Source: Bacteriovoracaceae bacterium UBA6200 (GTDB lineage Bacteria; Bdellovibrionota; Bacteriovoracia; Bacteriovoracales; Bacteriovoracaceae). From it: DNA of 64,000 nt. The number at the start of each line of letters is the position of its first letter. Position 1 is the first letter of the stretch. The stretch lies in assembly GCA_002422605.1 (NCBI GenBank), contig DISW01000001.1:129114-193113 (forward strand), read 5' to 3'. Shown one piece after another: positions 16,508 through 24,831 of the stretch. The notes beneath the pieces are model-generated. The model did no database searches, had not been told where the DNA came from, and worked only from the letters and a program-made list of their open reading frames with translations. The position numbers and the translations under genes were made by a program.

Positions 16508-17938
16508 ATGAAAGAGAATAAGGCATTACATTCAATGGCCGCAGTACCTCTCGAGGCGCTGGTTAAAGAAGAATACAGAACTTATCAGATCTATACCTTA
16601 ATGGATCGAGCGATTCCTTACCTGCAAGATGGGCTTAAGCCTTCTCAGAGAAGGATTCTTTTCACTCTTTGGAAGAACTCTAATAAAGGCCTGGTGAAAG
16701 TGAGCTCCCTCACAGGACTTGTTCTCACTCTTCATCCTCATGGACCAGCGTCAGTTGAGCAATCTATTGTAAACCTTGCCCAGGATTACACTTTTTCTAA
16801 TAATTACCCTTTAGTCGATAAGAAAGGATATTTCGGAGAAAGAATGGAACCTCAGGCAGCAGCTGCCCGATATATTGAGGCGAAGCTTGGTAAGGTTGCA
16901 GAGATTCTTCTCTTTGATGATATGAACCAGGTTCAGATGGTTCCGAACTATGATGAAAAGGTGATGGAGCCTGTTGGTCTTCTTCCTAAGCTTCCGATCA
17001 TGCTTCTTAACGGAGCGGAAGGGATTGGAACCGGCTTTTCATCCGTGATTCCAAGTTTTAATCATGATGAGATCATTAAATCAATGATCTCATTTGTGGA
17101 GACTGGAAAGATTAAGAAGGTTAAGCCTTATTACCGCTACTATAATGAAAAAGTCACAACTGATGAGAAAGGCCGGATCATCACCAGGATGAGCTTCAAG
17201 CAAATTGGAGACAAGATTTTCATCACGGAAGTTCCGAAAGGTTATGATGCTCAGAAGATTTACCGTCATCTGAATAAGCACATGGATAATGATTTCCTAA
17301 AGGATTATATCGATTCTTCAGTTGATAATATCATTAACATTGAACTTATCTTTAAACGTGGTCAAACCCCGACTCTTTCAGAAGTAGAAAGTGTCATGGG
17401 AGTAACTTCATCTATTACTCCTAACTACACACTGATTACTGAGAAGGGTGTAAAAGTTTTCCATACAGCGGAAGAAATTTTAGAGGTCTTTACTGTTCAG
17501 CGTCTTGCGGTGACTAAAAGACGTTATGAACTTCTCATCAAGGATTACGAAGACCGACTTGCGAAAAACAATGAGATCATTCGTTTTATCCGTGAAAAGC
17601 ATTATGCCATTGCTGAGAAGAAGGCCAATCGTAAGGATTATATTGATTACCTGACTAAGCAAAAGTTTGTGTATGCCGAATATCTGGCCGATATGGCGAT
17701 CTATCGTATGACTAAAGAAGAAGTTGAAAAGAGACTTCTTTTAATTAAAGAAGATACCTCTGCCTTAAATGAGTTCAGAAAAGTTCTTAAGTCTCCGGCC
17801 CTCATTAAGAAAAAACTGATTGATGAGCTGGTAGAAACCGGTAAAAAACTCACCTCTATCATGAGTGAGAAAGAAGCTGAAAAGAAAAGAAACTTCTCTA
17901 AAGCTGCAAAAACAACCACTTCAAAAACCCGCCACTAA
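16508..17938 (+). CDS. parC: DNA topoisomerase IV subunit A, short form lacking C-terminal domain
   Basis: Breakage-reunion subunit. The winged-helix core has DGLKPSQRRILF, HPHGPASVEQSIV and the catalytic tyrosine at residue 122 (ARY122IEAK), followed by NGAEGIGTGFSS. The protein ends at 476 residues with a coiled region and a basic tail, so the beta-pinwheel C-terminal domain that gives full-length GyrA or ParC (about 750-900 residues) its DNA-wrapping or geometry preference is missing. A strong terminator lies five bases downstream, so this is not a truncation by frameshift. The second Chlamydia A subunit is similarly short (family knowledge). The residues before the tyrosine differ from the usual bacterial form. 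Confidence 0.92.
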   Translation: MKENKALHSMAAVPLEALVKEEYRTYQIYTLMDRAIPYLQDGLKPSQRRILFTLWKNSNKGLVKVSSLTGLVLTLHPHGPASVEQSIVNLAQDYTFSNNYPLVDKKGYFGERMEPQAAAARYIEAKLGKVAEILLFDDMNQVQMVPNYDEKVMEPVGLLPKLPIMLLNGAEGIGTGFSSVIPSFNHDEIIKSMISFVETGKIKKVKPYYRYYNEKVTTDEKGRIITRMSFKQIGDKIFITEVPKGYDAQKIYRHLNKHMDNDFLKDYIDSSVDNIINIELIFKRGQTPTLSEVESVMGVTSSITPNYTLITEKGVKVFHTAEEILEVFTVQRLAVTKRRYELLIKDYEDRLAKNNEIIRFIREKHYAIAEKKANRKDYIDYLTKQKFVYAEYLADMAIYRMTKEEVEKRLLLIKEDTSALNEFRKVLKSPALIKKKLIDELVETGKKLTSIMSEKEAEKKRNFSKAAKTTTSKTRH

Positions 17939-17942
17939 GATA

Positions 17943-17967
17943 AGGCCCCTTTAAGGGGCCTTTTTTT
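17943..17967 (+). terminator. Intrinsic terminator of parE-parC
   Basis: A 7-bp stem AGGCCCC/GGGGCCT with a 5-base loop is followed by seven T. It begins four bases after the parC stop. Confidence 0.9.
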
Positions 17968-18067
17968 ATTTCCATAGAAAAAATTAAGCTGAGTAAGATT
18001 TTCCCGGTCGCTGGACAGGGATAGGTTCATTTGGTTTTATGGCCGGACTTATTTTTAAGGAGTTGCC

Positions 18068-19426
18068 ATGAAGTATTTCATTCTCGGTCTTATGTTAAGC
18101 TCATTTACCTGGGCCCAAAAAAATGATCTTACCCATCGTCCAAAATCTTTTTTAACTTCTGGCGGGAAGGCGGTTTTTGTCGACTTCCTAGAGGCCAACT
18201 ATAAAATTACTTACAATTTAAACTCTCGCTCAGCTCAAGTAACAGCGACCATTAAGTTTGATGCTCCTGAAGCCGGTATGCCGCTTTTTGACAGCGATGA
18301 GAATCCAATGAGTCTCACCATGAACGGAGAAGTTGTCACTTCTAAGGAAATTAAAACTCCTGCCCGTGAAACGAAACTAAGAATTATCAGAAAAGATGTT
18401 GCTGTTGGAACCCATATTGCTGTCATTACTGTTCCTCTTAAAAACTTAATCGAATGGCGAAACGGAGAAGTGAGAAACGCTTTCTGGAATTCGGATCTTA
18501 TGGATCGAAGATTTCTTGAGCGTTATATGCCTGCAAGCTTTGAATACGATCAGGTAAAAATGCAGTTCGAAGTTGAGGTCGTTGGTAATACAAAATCAAA
18601 GTATAAAGTATATTCGAATGGTGAGGTTGTAAGTAACGGGGAGAACAAGTTTACGATTAACTTCCCAGAGTACTTTAATAACTCTTCTGTCTTTTATCAT
18701 ATCATCCCTGAAGGTGCTTCTGATGAAATTCAATTCACTTTGAAATCAGTCGATGGACGGGATGTTCCAGTAACCATTTACACTATCAAACCGGAAGTTC
18801 TTGAAGCAGATAAACTTAAAATGCTTTCGACTCAAATTTTTCATGAGCTTGAAGGGGATTATGGGGCCTGGCCTCACCCAACGCTTACCATTTACAATGC
18901 GGGCCGTGGCGGAATGGAGTATCATGGAGCTACCATCACAAGCACCAGTGCTTTAGGGCATGAAATGTTTCACTCTTACTTCGCACGAGGAGTCATGCCG
19001 GCCAATGGAAATGCTGGTTGGCTTGACGAAGCCTTGGCAAGCTGGAGAGACAAGGGCTATAACACAACTTATGAACTTACTGGTGTTAGCCGTATGTCTA
19101 ATCAGCTCTACTACACCAGAACTACCGATGCTTCGGCCTATGTCTTTGGTGAAAGATTTATGAGTTATATGGATGGTAAACTCAAAGCGAAAGGTGGTTT
19201 AAAACCTTTTATGAGACATATGCTTGAGAAGAAATTATTTGCACCACTTTTTGTAGAAGAGTTCATTAAAGAGATGAGTGATTTTTATGGAGAGTCTCTA
19301 GAGGAAGATTTTAAGAAATTTACTTTTGGAACAAAAAATGCTTTTCAAAAATCTCTTCAAAGTGAGCGTCTTGATCATCCAATGCATCAGAAGATGACTT
19401 CGGAAGAATTACAAAAGCTTCTGTAA
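18068..19426 (+). CDS. Exported M1-like (gluzincin) zinc peptidase
   Basis: Predicted periplasmic or secreted metallopeptidase of 452 residues with signal peptide MKYFILGLMLSSFTWAQ. Zinc motif HEMFH (298-302) is followed 18 residues later by the third ligand Glu321 in GWLDEALASW, the M1 arrangement HExxH-x18-E. A GGMEYHGA segment (281-288) sits where M1 aminopeptidases have their GxMEN substrate-binding motif, but Asn is replaced. The N-terminal half is beta-rich, as in M1 proteins. It is much shorter than classical aminopeptidase N (about 870 residues), lacking the large C-terminal helical domain. AAGGAG precedes the start. Confidence 0.85.
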   Translation: MKYFILGLMLSSFTWAQKNDLTHRPKSFLTSGGKAVFVDFLEANYKITYNLNSRSAQVTATIKFDAPEAGMPLFDSDENPMSLTMNGEVVTSKEIKTPARETKLRIIRKDVAVGTHIAVITVPLKNLIEWRNGEVRNAFWNSDLMDRRFLERYMPASFEYDQVKMQFEVEVVGNTKSKYKVYSNGEVVSNGENKFTINFPEYFNNSSVFYHIIPEGASDEIQFTLKSVDGRDVPVTIYTIKPEVLEADKLKMLSTQIFHELEGDYGAWPHPTLTIYNAGRGGMEYHGATITSTSALGHEMFHSYFARGVMPANGNAGWLDEALASWRDKGYNTTYELTGVSRMSNQLYYTRTTDASAYVFGERFMSYMDGKLKAKGGLKPFMRHMLEKKLFAPLFVEEFIKEMSDFYGESLEEDFKKFTFGTKNAFQKSLQSERLDHPMHQKMTSEELQKLL

Positions 19427-19428
19427 AC

Positions 19429-20259
19429 TTACCTAAGAAAGTGGCGCTGAGTTTCAGTGCCATTTTCTTTATGAACGCACTCTCCATCAGCCCTTAATTC
19501 CATGATAATTCTGACTGAAGATCCCGCATCTGTGGCCAGTGGCACAGATTCTGTTTTTTTAGCGGCAGAAGATGCGACTCGAGACATGGGAAGAACTGTA
19601 GATAGAGATATGTTAAATTTTTTCGCGATATCATGGGCATCGATTTGAGTTGGACTTCGTTTGTTGATTCCAGGAACAATACTGTCAATCATGATAGAGT
19701 CGCCGGTTTTATGCAGAAGACCTAGGAAATGTCCCATTTCGTGGAGAATGACAGTTTTAAAATCATATTCACCACCTTCCGTGTCAGTGTTAAAAAAATG
19801 ATAGTTATCGTTGATGAGGATATCGGCATGCTCAATTCTTACGAACTCATTGCTGCTTCCGATATTATGACGTCGTCCAAAAAGTTGAGTCACGGCAAGG
19901 GCCGATCCTGGAAGGTCTTTAGGCCATGGTTTTAACTTATAAATAGCAAAGATTCCATCATCTCCCAATGAATCAAGATTCAGTGTAGGAGAAGATTTTT
20001 CTTGTGTTTCCGTATGATCAAAAAAGATCTTCTTCTCTTCAACGGCAATAGTCCATTCAGCACCCATGGCCTTAATATTTAGAATCTCTTGGTCTGAAAA
20101 GCTATCGGAATATTTTAAATCCACAGGGAATGTCTGAGTGTTAGTCCAAATATAAGGAGCGTTTTTATTTATGTTTCCAGCAGTTGCTTCTTTAACTTCT
20201 TCCGATGGCACACAAGCTGAAAGGATAATAATAGCGATAAGTAAAAGTGCTGATTTCAT
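19429..20259 (-). CDS. Metzincin-like zinc protease lipoprotein (matrixin-like)
   Basis: Predicted surface or periplasmic lipoprotein of 276 residues. I use ATG 20259 (MKSALLLIAIIILSAC), which places the lipobox LSAC at C16; a longer TTG start adds only a basic hexapeptide. The zinc site HEMGHFLGLLH (173-183) has three histidines in the metzincin order, followed by SIM as a candidate Met-turn. Upstream the substrate-strand region resembles matrixins (M10). It converges on the M1-like peptidase gene, giving two exported zinc peptidases side by side. A 10-bp hairpin directly upstream covers the ribosome site. Confidence 0.85.
   Translation of the reverse strand: MKSALLLIAIIILSACVPSEEVKEATAGNINKNAPYIWTNTQTFPVDLKYSDSFSDQEILNIKAMGAEWTIAVEEKKIFFDHTETQEKSSPTLNLDSLGDDGIFAIYKLKPWPKDLPGSALAVTQLFGRRHNIGSSNEFVRIEHADILINDNYHFFNTDTEGGEYDFKTVILHEMGHFLGLLHKTGDSIMIDSIVPGINKRSPTQIDAHDIAKKFNISLSTVLPMSRVASSAAKKTESVPLATDAGSSVRIIMELRADGECVHKENGTETQRHFLR
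19435..19470. terminator. Bidirectional terminator inside convergent gene ends
   Basis: A 16-bp stem with two G-T wobbles (arms 19435-19450 and 19454-19469) and a 3-base loop. It is followed by T on plus and by T-rich sequence on minus. It starts eight bases after the M1-like peptidase stop and lies within the last codons of the convergent metzincin-like gene. Confidence 0.8.
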
Positions 20260-20264
20260 TTTTC

Positions 20265-20305
20265 CCCGAAAGAGCAAGGTTTCATCCTATATCGACTCTT
20301 TCGGG
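20265..20305 (-). promoter_or_regulatory. Hairpin overlapping the ribosome site of the metzincin lipoprotein
   Basis: Perfect 10-bp arms (CCCGAAAGAG and CTCTTTCGGG) flank a 21-base loop. On the minus strand the 3' arm runs directly into GGGAAAA and the start codon, so folding would hide part of the ribosome binding site. No T-run follows, so it does not look like a plain terminator of the upstream transaldolase gene. Confidence 0.55.
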
Positions 20306-20330
20306 AGAAAAAATGAGGTAAAAAAATTAT

Positions 20331-20975
20331 CTATTTAGTTGATTTCGCATGGTCGGCCATGAACTGATCTAGACCATTTTTAGTTAATGGATGGTTGAAT
20401 AATCCCTCAATAACTTTAAATGGGAGAGTCGCTGTATCGGCCCCAACCATGGCACATTCTTTAACATGAGTTGAATGGCGAAGAGAGGCAGCTAAAATTT
20501 TCGTTTCGAAGCCGTAATTATTAAAAATAACTCGAATTTCCTGAATTAGATCCATTCCTGTCTGTCCTACGTCATCAAGGCGTCCAACGAAAGGAGAAAC
20601 GTAGGTGGCACCATTCTTAGCTGCAAGAAGCGCTTGATTGGCCGAGAAGACTAGTGTGACATTGGTTTTGATGCCTTTTTTAGAAAAGTGCTTACAAGCA
20701 ATCATTCCATCTTTGGTCATTGGAAGTTTAATCACCACATTCTTGTGAATGAGCGCTAGTTCTTCACCTTCTTTAATCATGCCGGCAGCTTCCAGAGAAA
20801 TAACTTCAGCTGAAATAGGGCCGTCCACGATCTCAGAAATTTCTTTGATCAGTTCTTTTTGATTTTTGCCGGTTTTGGCAACGAGACTTGGATTAGTGGT
20901 CACACCATCCACGAAGCCCCAGGCATAAGCAGTTTTGATTTCGTTAAGATCACCGGTATCAATAAAAAATTCCAT
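20331..20975 (-). CDS. Small-type transaldolase / fructose-6-phosphate aldolase family
   Basis: TalC/MipB-type enzyme of 214 residues, the short class of transaldolases. It opens MEFFIDTGDLNEI with DGVTTNPSL (23-31). The Schiff-base lysine is K83 in VVIKLPMT. TNVTLVFSANQA and YVSPFVGRLDD are the other family blocks. Such proteins transfer a dihydroxyacetone unit in the pentose phosphate pathway (transaldolase) or cleave fructose 6-phosphate; activity depends on one active-site residue that I did not assign, so only the family is called. It is divergent from an exported protein gene and has no obvious operon partners. Confidence 0.92.
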   Translation of the reverse strand: MEFFIDTGDLNEIKTAYAWGFVDGVTTNPSLVAKTGKNQKELIKEISEIVDGPISAEVISLEAAGMIKEGEELALIHKNVVIKLPMTKDGMIACKHFSKKGIKTNVTLVFSANQALLAAKNGATYVSPFVGRLDDVGQTGMDLIQEIRVIFNNYGFETKILAASLRHSTHVKECAMVGADTATLPFKVIEGLFNHPLTKNGLDQFMADHAKSTK

Positions 20976-21043
20976 ATAGTCTCCTGAATAAGTCGGATTA
21001 AAACGTCTTGGGTTTAAAACAGTTATGGATCATAATAAAAAGC

Positions 21044-21829
21044 ATGAGAACGTTTGGCCACTTTTGCATGAGTGTATTTTTAACAATGGGACTGGCCCAG
21101 GCAGTAGTCATTGTTCCTAATTTACCGGACGAAGGTGTTCTGGGACCTGTTAACCGTGGGGCGATTGATCCTCAGGTGGATTATGAACGATTTTCGGGCC
21201 GGGTCACTGATAAAGATGATTCTTCCCGGGTATTTAAGATTAAAGTCGAAAATAATAACACCAAGTTCTTTAGGGCCGGAGACCAGGTACTTTTTAAGCT
21301 CAACCTAAAGGCCAATGAAGATTACTGTAAGGGCTTTGTCCGAACAGTTGAGGACTTCCATTTCACGATATTTGTTGAAAGCCTCGCTCCATGTTACTCG
21401 GAGAGCGAGTATTTCCGTCGAGGGACAGTACTAAACTTTAATGCCAAAGTTCTCGCTTCAAGGGTTTTTGAAGCTACTAAGTACCGCGAACAACTGATTT
21501 TAAGAAAAGATGACTTTCTAAAACAGCTCAACGGCATCAACCATTTTTTGTGGACCTTTGATCAACAAAAAGTAAAAACGGCCGTGGAATACGATGAGCA
21601 GATCAATAAACTCCAGAGAGAAAAACGCAAGGCCCTGGATGATATGATTTCTTTAAAGCAAGAGCAGCTTGTTCTTCAGAATGAGCTTATGAAGAAGCTC
21701 AATGAACTTGATGAATCCCTCCAGTTTTACCGCGTGGAACGCCAGGAACTCATGACTGATCGATGGGAAGCAGATCATGACCTTGGTTTACCAGTTGGTC
21801 AGCGTCCTCAAAAAACGAAAGCACAATAG
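21044..21829 (+). CDS. Exported coiled-coil protein, unknown
   Basis: A 261-residue exported protein. I chose ATG 21044, which begins a signal peptide MRTFGHFCMSVFLTMGLAQA; an upstream TTG would add 12 residues. The mature protein has a compact N-terminal region (about 25-140, beta-rich with two cysteines, NEDYC and APCYSESE) that may be an OB- or SH3-like fold. A long charged coiled coil rich in Leu, Glu and Lys (about 160-240) follows. There is no enzymatic motif. It could be a flagellar or envelope assembly factor, but I see nothing specific. Confidence 0.75.
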   Translation: MRTFGHFCMSVFLTMGLAQAVVIVPNLPDEGVLGPVNRGAIDPQVDYERFSGRVTDKDDSSRVFKIKVENNNTKFFRAGDQVLFKLNLKANEDYCKGFVRTVEDFHFTIFVESLAPCYSESEYFRRGTVLNFNAKVLASRVFEATKYREQLILRKDDFLKQLNGINHFLWTFDQQKVKTAVEYDEQINKLQREKRKALDDMISLKQEQLVLQNELMKKLNELDESLQFYRVERQELMTDRWEADHDLGLPVGQRPQKTKAQ

Positions 21830-21940
21830 CCGACTAAAATAATTCGATTGCAAGAAAATATCAGAAGAAACACTCCACTTTATCTCCCACTGGAATTGTC
21901 GTTCCGTGTGCGTCCCAGTTAGCATTAACTATTAAAATTA

Positions 21941-21963
21941 AAAAACCAATTTGGAAGGTTTTT
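21941..21963. terminator. Weak AT-rich hairpin in a 154-base gap
   Basis: AAAAACC pairs with GGTTTTT (7 bp, with an inner CCAA/TTGG alternative) and is followed by TTTAAATAAA. It could terminate the upstream gene weakly. The rest of this gap shows no open reading frame, only a strong AAGGAGG ribosome site for the next gene. Confidence 0.35.
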
Positions 21964-21983
21964 AAATAAATTAAGGAGGATGT

Positions 21984-23216
21984 ATGTCCCGAATCTTTAT
22001 GCTCTCATTGGGGCTATTATTAAGTTTCCAGGCCTTCGCCCAGGATCTGGCCATTCAGGGATTCAACTCCCGTTTTTCTTTGGTTAAGAATGACCAGGGT
22101 AAAATCAATGCTATCAGACTCAAAAAAGTCACTAAAACTTTTTCTATCATGCCTTTCATCGAGCAACTTAAGGATGATCTCTCCCGTGAACAAAGTAGCT
22201 TCCATGGCCTGACTGAAGGTCAGGTAGAGGCGGAAGTCGACAGCATGCTTTATGATATGGGCCTTGATCCTTACCTCAAAGGCAATGGGTCAGATGAAGC
22301 TCAGAAAATTAAAGAAGCGATCATGAACATTGCTAATATCAATGTCGATGAGTCTTTTAATGAGCTTAAAAAGGGATCCTTCTGGAAAGAATTTGAGTCA
22401 CGTATTAATGAGGCCTTCCTCTACATTGATCCAACAGTTCTTAATCATCTTGAAGACCCACGTTTCTTTTATAAAAGAGAAGTGACTTATCAGGTTGTTA
22501 AATGGGCCCTGGATCAGGCGAAAAAGCGCTTCTCAAACATTCCAGTACTGAATATCGCTAGCTTTGTGATCGTCCGTGTTCACCAAATGATGCTTGAACA
22601 GCGACATTTCCACCACAATATGCTTCTTCATTATTTTGAAACAATCCCTGAGACAAAACTTGGGATGACAAAAGAAGAAGTAGATCGTGCAGTTTCTTCA
22701 ATTTATGAGTACCGCATCGGTGCAACTAATATCATGGAATCTAACCGTGCTGCCCGCGACTGGTTAAATTACGGAATGAACAAGTTTTATATGCAAGTTC
22801 GTGCTGGTAATACTCGTCTAAGAAGCTGGGAAGGCCCATTTAGTGAAGTAAGATTTGAAAATATCCAGAAGTTAAACTTTGCTTTTGCAAGTGTCACTCA
22901 GCAAGGTTCAAAAAAGATTTATCACTTACATCATGTAAATCACACTTTCAGCTCTAAACCATCTCTGGCCTATGATTATTCAAGCCCAAACAGAGTAAAA
23001 AGAAATCGTGCACTCTTGAATGTTGGTGGAGTGGCCCTGGGTTTTATCCCAATGCCTGATTGGATTAAGTCTAACGTCAGTAACTTCATGGACTCAATGT
23101 ATGTTCAGCAAGTGCGTATGGAAGGAGCCTTGGTTGGTTACTTTGAATCAACAGGTGACCAACGTATGATTGACCGTGTTTATTCACAAAGATCAAATTA
23201 CTACATCGTTCGTTAA
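21984..23216 (+). CDS. Exported protein, unknown
   Basis: I do not recognise this 410-residue protein. It has a signal peptide MSRIFMLSLGLLLSFQAFAQ and a near-perfect ribosome site AAGGAGGATGT, suggesting high expression. The mature part is largely helical, lacks cysteines, and has no clear transmembrane segment or zinc motif. The repeated aromatic and His residues around VRVHQMMLEQRHFHHNMLLHYF could bind metal, but there is no known motif. It is a single-gene unit ended by a terminator. Confidence 0.8.
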   Translation: MSRIFMLSLGLLLSFQAFAQDLAIQGFNSRFSLVKNDQGKINAIRLKKVTKTFSIMPFIEQLKDDLSREQSSFHGLTEGQVEAEVDSMLYDMGLDPYLKGNGSDEAQKIKEAIMNIANINVDESFNELKKGSFWKEFESRINEAFLYIDPTVLNHLEDPRFFYKREVTYQVVKWALDQAKKRFSNIPVLNIASFVIVRVHQMMLEQRHFHHNMLLHYFETIPETKLGMTKEEVDRAVSSIYEYRIGATNIMESNRAARDWLNYGMNKFYMQVRAGNTRLRSWEGPFSEVRFENIQKLNFAFASVTQQGSKKIYHLHHVNHTFSSKPSLAYDYSSPNRVKRNRALLNVGGVALGFIPMPDWIKSNVSNFMDSMYVQQVRMEGALVGYFESTGDQRMIDRVYSQRSNYYIVR

Positions 23217-23224
23217 TGATTGGT

Positions 23225-23265
23225 GTGGCCCCAAAACAAAATGGGGCCACATTTCTATGGCCCCA
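23225..23265. terminator. Overlapping convergent terminators
   Basis: Two stems share one GGGGCCA arm. GTGGCCCC/GGGGCCAC (23225-23232, 23243-23250) is followed by ATTTCTAT and serves the plus-strand gene. TGGGGCCA/TGGCCCCA (23242-23249, 23258-23265) is followed on minus by TTTTGTTTT and serves ccsA. The two stems are mutually exclusive. Confidence 0.75.
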
Positions 23266-23304
23266 TTCTGTTATAAATCAATTATTTCATCACGACGTTA
23301 AAAC

Positions 23305-24831
23305 TTAAGCTTCTTTTGCCTTCCCCAATGTCACGCCACAGATGAGCAGAGTCACAATTTGAATAATGAAGAATGAGCCTAGGAAGATCGCGCCGCCTTC
23401 GGAGAAACCATAAGAGTGGAGACCACTGGCCAGGATGTAATTCACTCCAAACCAGGCCATCATGACACTCATAAAGGCCCCTGCCACTAATAGTACAAAA
23501 CGTTTTGGACTAACCCACGAGGTGGATTTGCCGTGAAGGATTGCCATATAAACCAGAAGAACAATCAGAGACCAGGTTTCTTTTGGATCCCATCCCCAGA
23601 ATCGTCCCCAAGAATAATCGGCCCAGACACCACCCAGAATAATTCCGGCGGCCAGAAGGACAATACCCACTTTGATACAAGTATAGATAAGGTCAACCTG
23701 ATAACGGTATTCCTTGCCGCTAACGTTACCGAAACGGCTTCTTAAAAGAAGAGCATTTGCAAGCATCCAGGACAAGGCCAGGGCCGCATAAGAAAGAATA
23801 ATGGTTGATACGTGAGTTGAAAGCCAGAAATTGTCTCTTAATACTGGAACGAGGGGAGAAATTCCTTCATCCAGCATTCCATTGGCAAATTTCATCATCA
23901 TGAGACCCAAAACGTTATAGGCAAGGCCCGCGATAACGAAAACGATATCTTTTCTTACAAAATAAATGCCACAACTAATGATCAGTGCTCCAAAGCCAGA
24001 GAACATCACCGTCTCATACATATTAGTGATGGGTGCACGGCCAGAAATCATAATTCTTAAGGTCATGGCCACGATTTCAAGTCCAATGGTCAAAATGCAG
24101 AAGATGGTCCCTGGAGTCTTATTTTTTAACAGAACAAACAGTGCAATCGAAATAATTGAGGAAAATAGGGCCCAGACAAAGAGATTCCATTTGTAGTATT
24201 TGTACTCCAAAAGATACTTATCTCCTTTTATTTGAAGATAATCAGCTTTTGACTGTTCAAAAAGATACTTAACCGGATTTGAGGCTTTATCTTTTACAGA
24301 TTCCACTCGGCTTTGAGTTAAAAATTCGGCAATAGAAACAAATTCAATTTTATTGTCAGTTTTAAGCGGCACAGTCCAGGCCCGAGCATTTATAATGGCC
24401 CGGTAGGCATTAAGGCGCTGAAGAACTTTGTTAAGTTCCTTTTTGTAGCTGTTGTTCTCTTTAATTTGGGCCACTTCTTCAGTGATAAGATCGGCTTTTG
24501 CTTCTAGCTCCGTGGCCGGAATGGAAGATTTATCTTCAGAAAGTCCGAGAAGTTTTTTTGCATCCACATGCTCAACTTTAATATGAACAGGAAGACTTAA
24601 GGGCATCCCGAAGGCCATTAAAGAGAGTTTACAGAAAGCTTCTGTGGCGGAGAGATTGTCGATTTTATCAGAGCCCGTCATAAAACGTATCGTTTCACTA
24701 GCAAGTACGAAGAGAGGTTTCTCTCTTCCTCCGGCCTGCACGGGATAAGTTTCAAGCTCACTTGTGCAGAAATTCATCTGGGCAAAGGCTTGAGTCACTG
24801 TCATGAGGAAGATAAAGATAAACTTAATCAC
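23305..24831 (-). CDS. ccsA: CcsA/ResC cytochrome c maturation protein
   Basis: System II heme exporter/synthetase subunit in the inner membrane. The tryptophan-rich heme motif WGRFWGWDPKETW is near the C-terminus, among about eight hydrophobic segments. The N-terminal 200 residues are an exported domain after a signal-like helix and contain a VQAGGREKPLF block typical of CcsA halves of fused CcsBA proteins. I choose GTG 24831 because AGGAG lies six bases before it; the TTG at 24837 abuts the ribosome site. It overlaps the ResB gene by 8 bases. The likely partner is ResB, delivering heme to CXXCH apocytochromes. Confidence 0.93.
   Translation of the reverse strand: MIKFIFIFLMTVTQAFAQMNFCTSELETYPVQAGGREKPLFVLASETIRFMTGSDKIDNLSATEAFCKLSLMAFGMPLSLPVHIKVEHVDAKKLLGLSEDKSSIPATELEAKADLITEEVAQIKENNSYKKELNKVLQRLNAYRAIINARAWTVPLKTDNKIEFVSIAEFLTQSRVESVKDKASNPVKYLFEQSKADYLQIKGDKYLLEYKYYKWNLFVWALFSSIISIALFVLLKNKTPGTIFCILTIGLEIVAMTLRIMISGRAPITNMYETVMFSGFGALIISCGIYFVRKDIVFVIAGLAYNVLGLMMMKFANGMLDEGISPLVPVLRDNFWLSTHVSTIILSYAALALSWMLANALLLRSRFGNVSGKEYRYQVDLIYTCIKVGIVLLAAGIILGGVWADYSWGRFWGWDPKETWSLIVLLVYMAILHGKSTSWVSPKRFVLLVAGAFMSVMMAWFGVNYILASGLHSYGFSEGGAIFLGSFFIIQIVTLLICGVTLGKAKEA

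Noticed and set aside
16508..17938. parC as a frameshifted or truncated pseudogene
   Set aside because: Stop is followed directly by a strong terminator and the core motifs including the catalytic tyrosine are intact.
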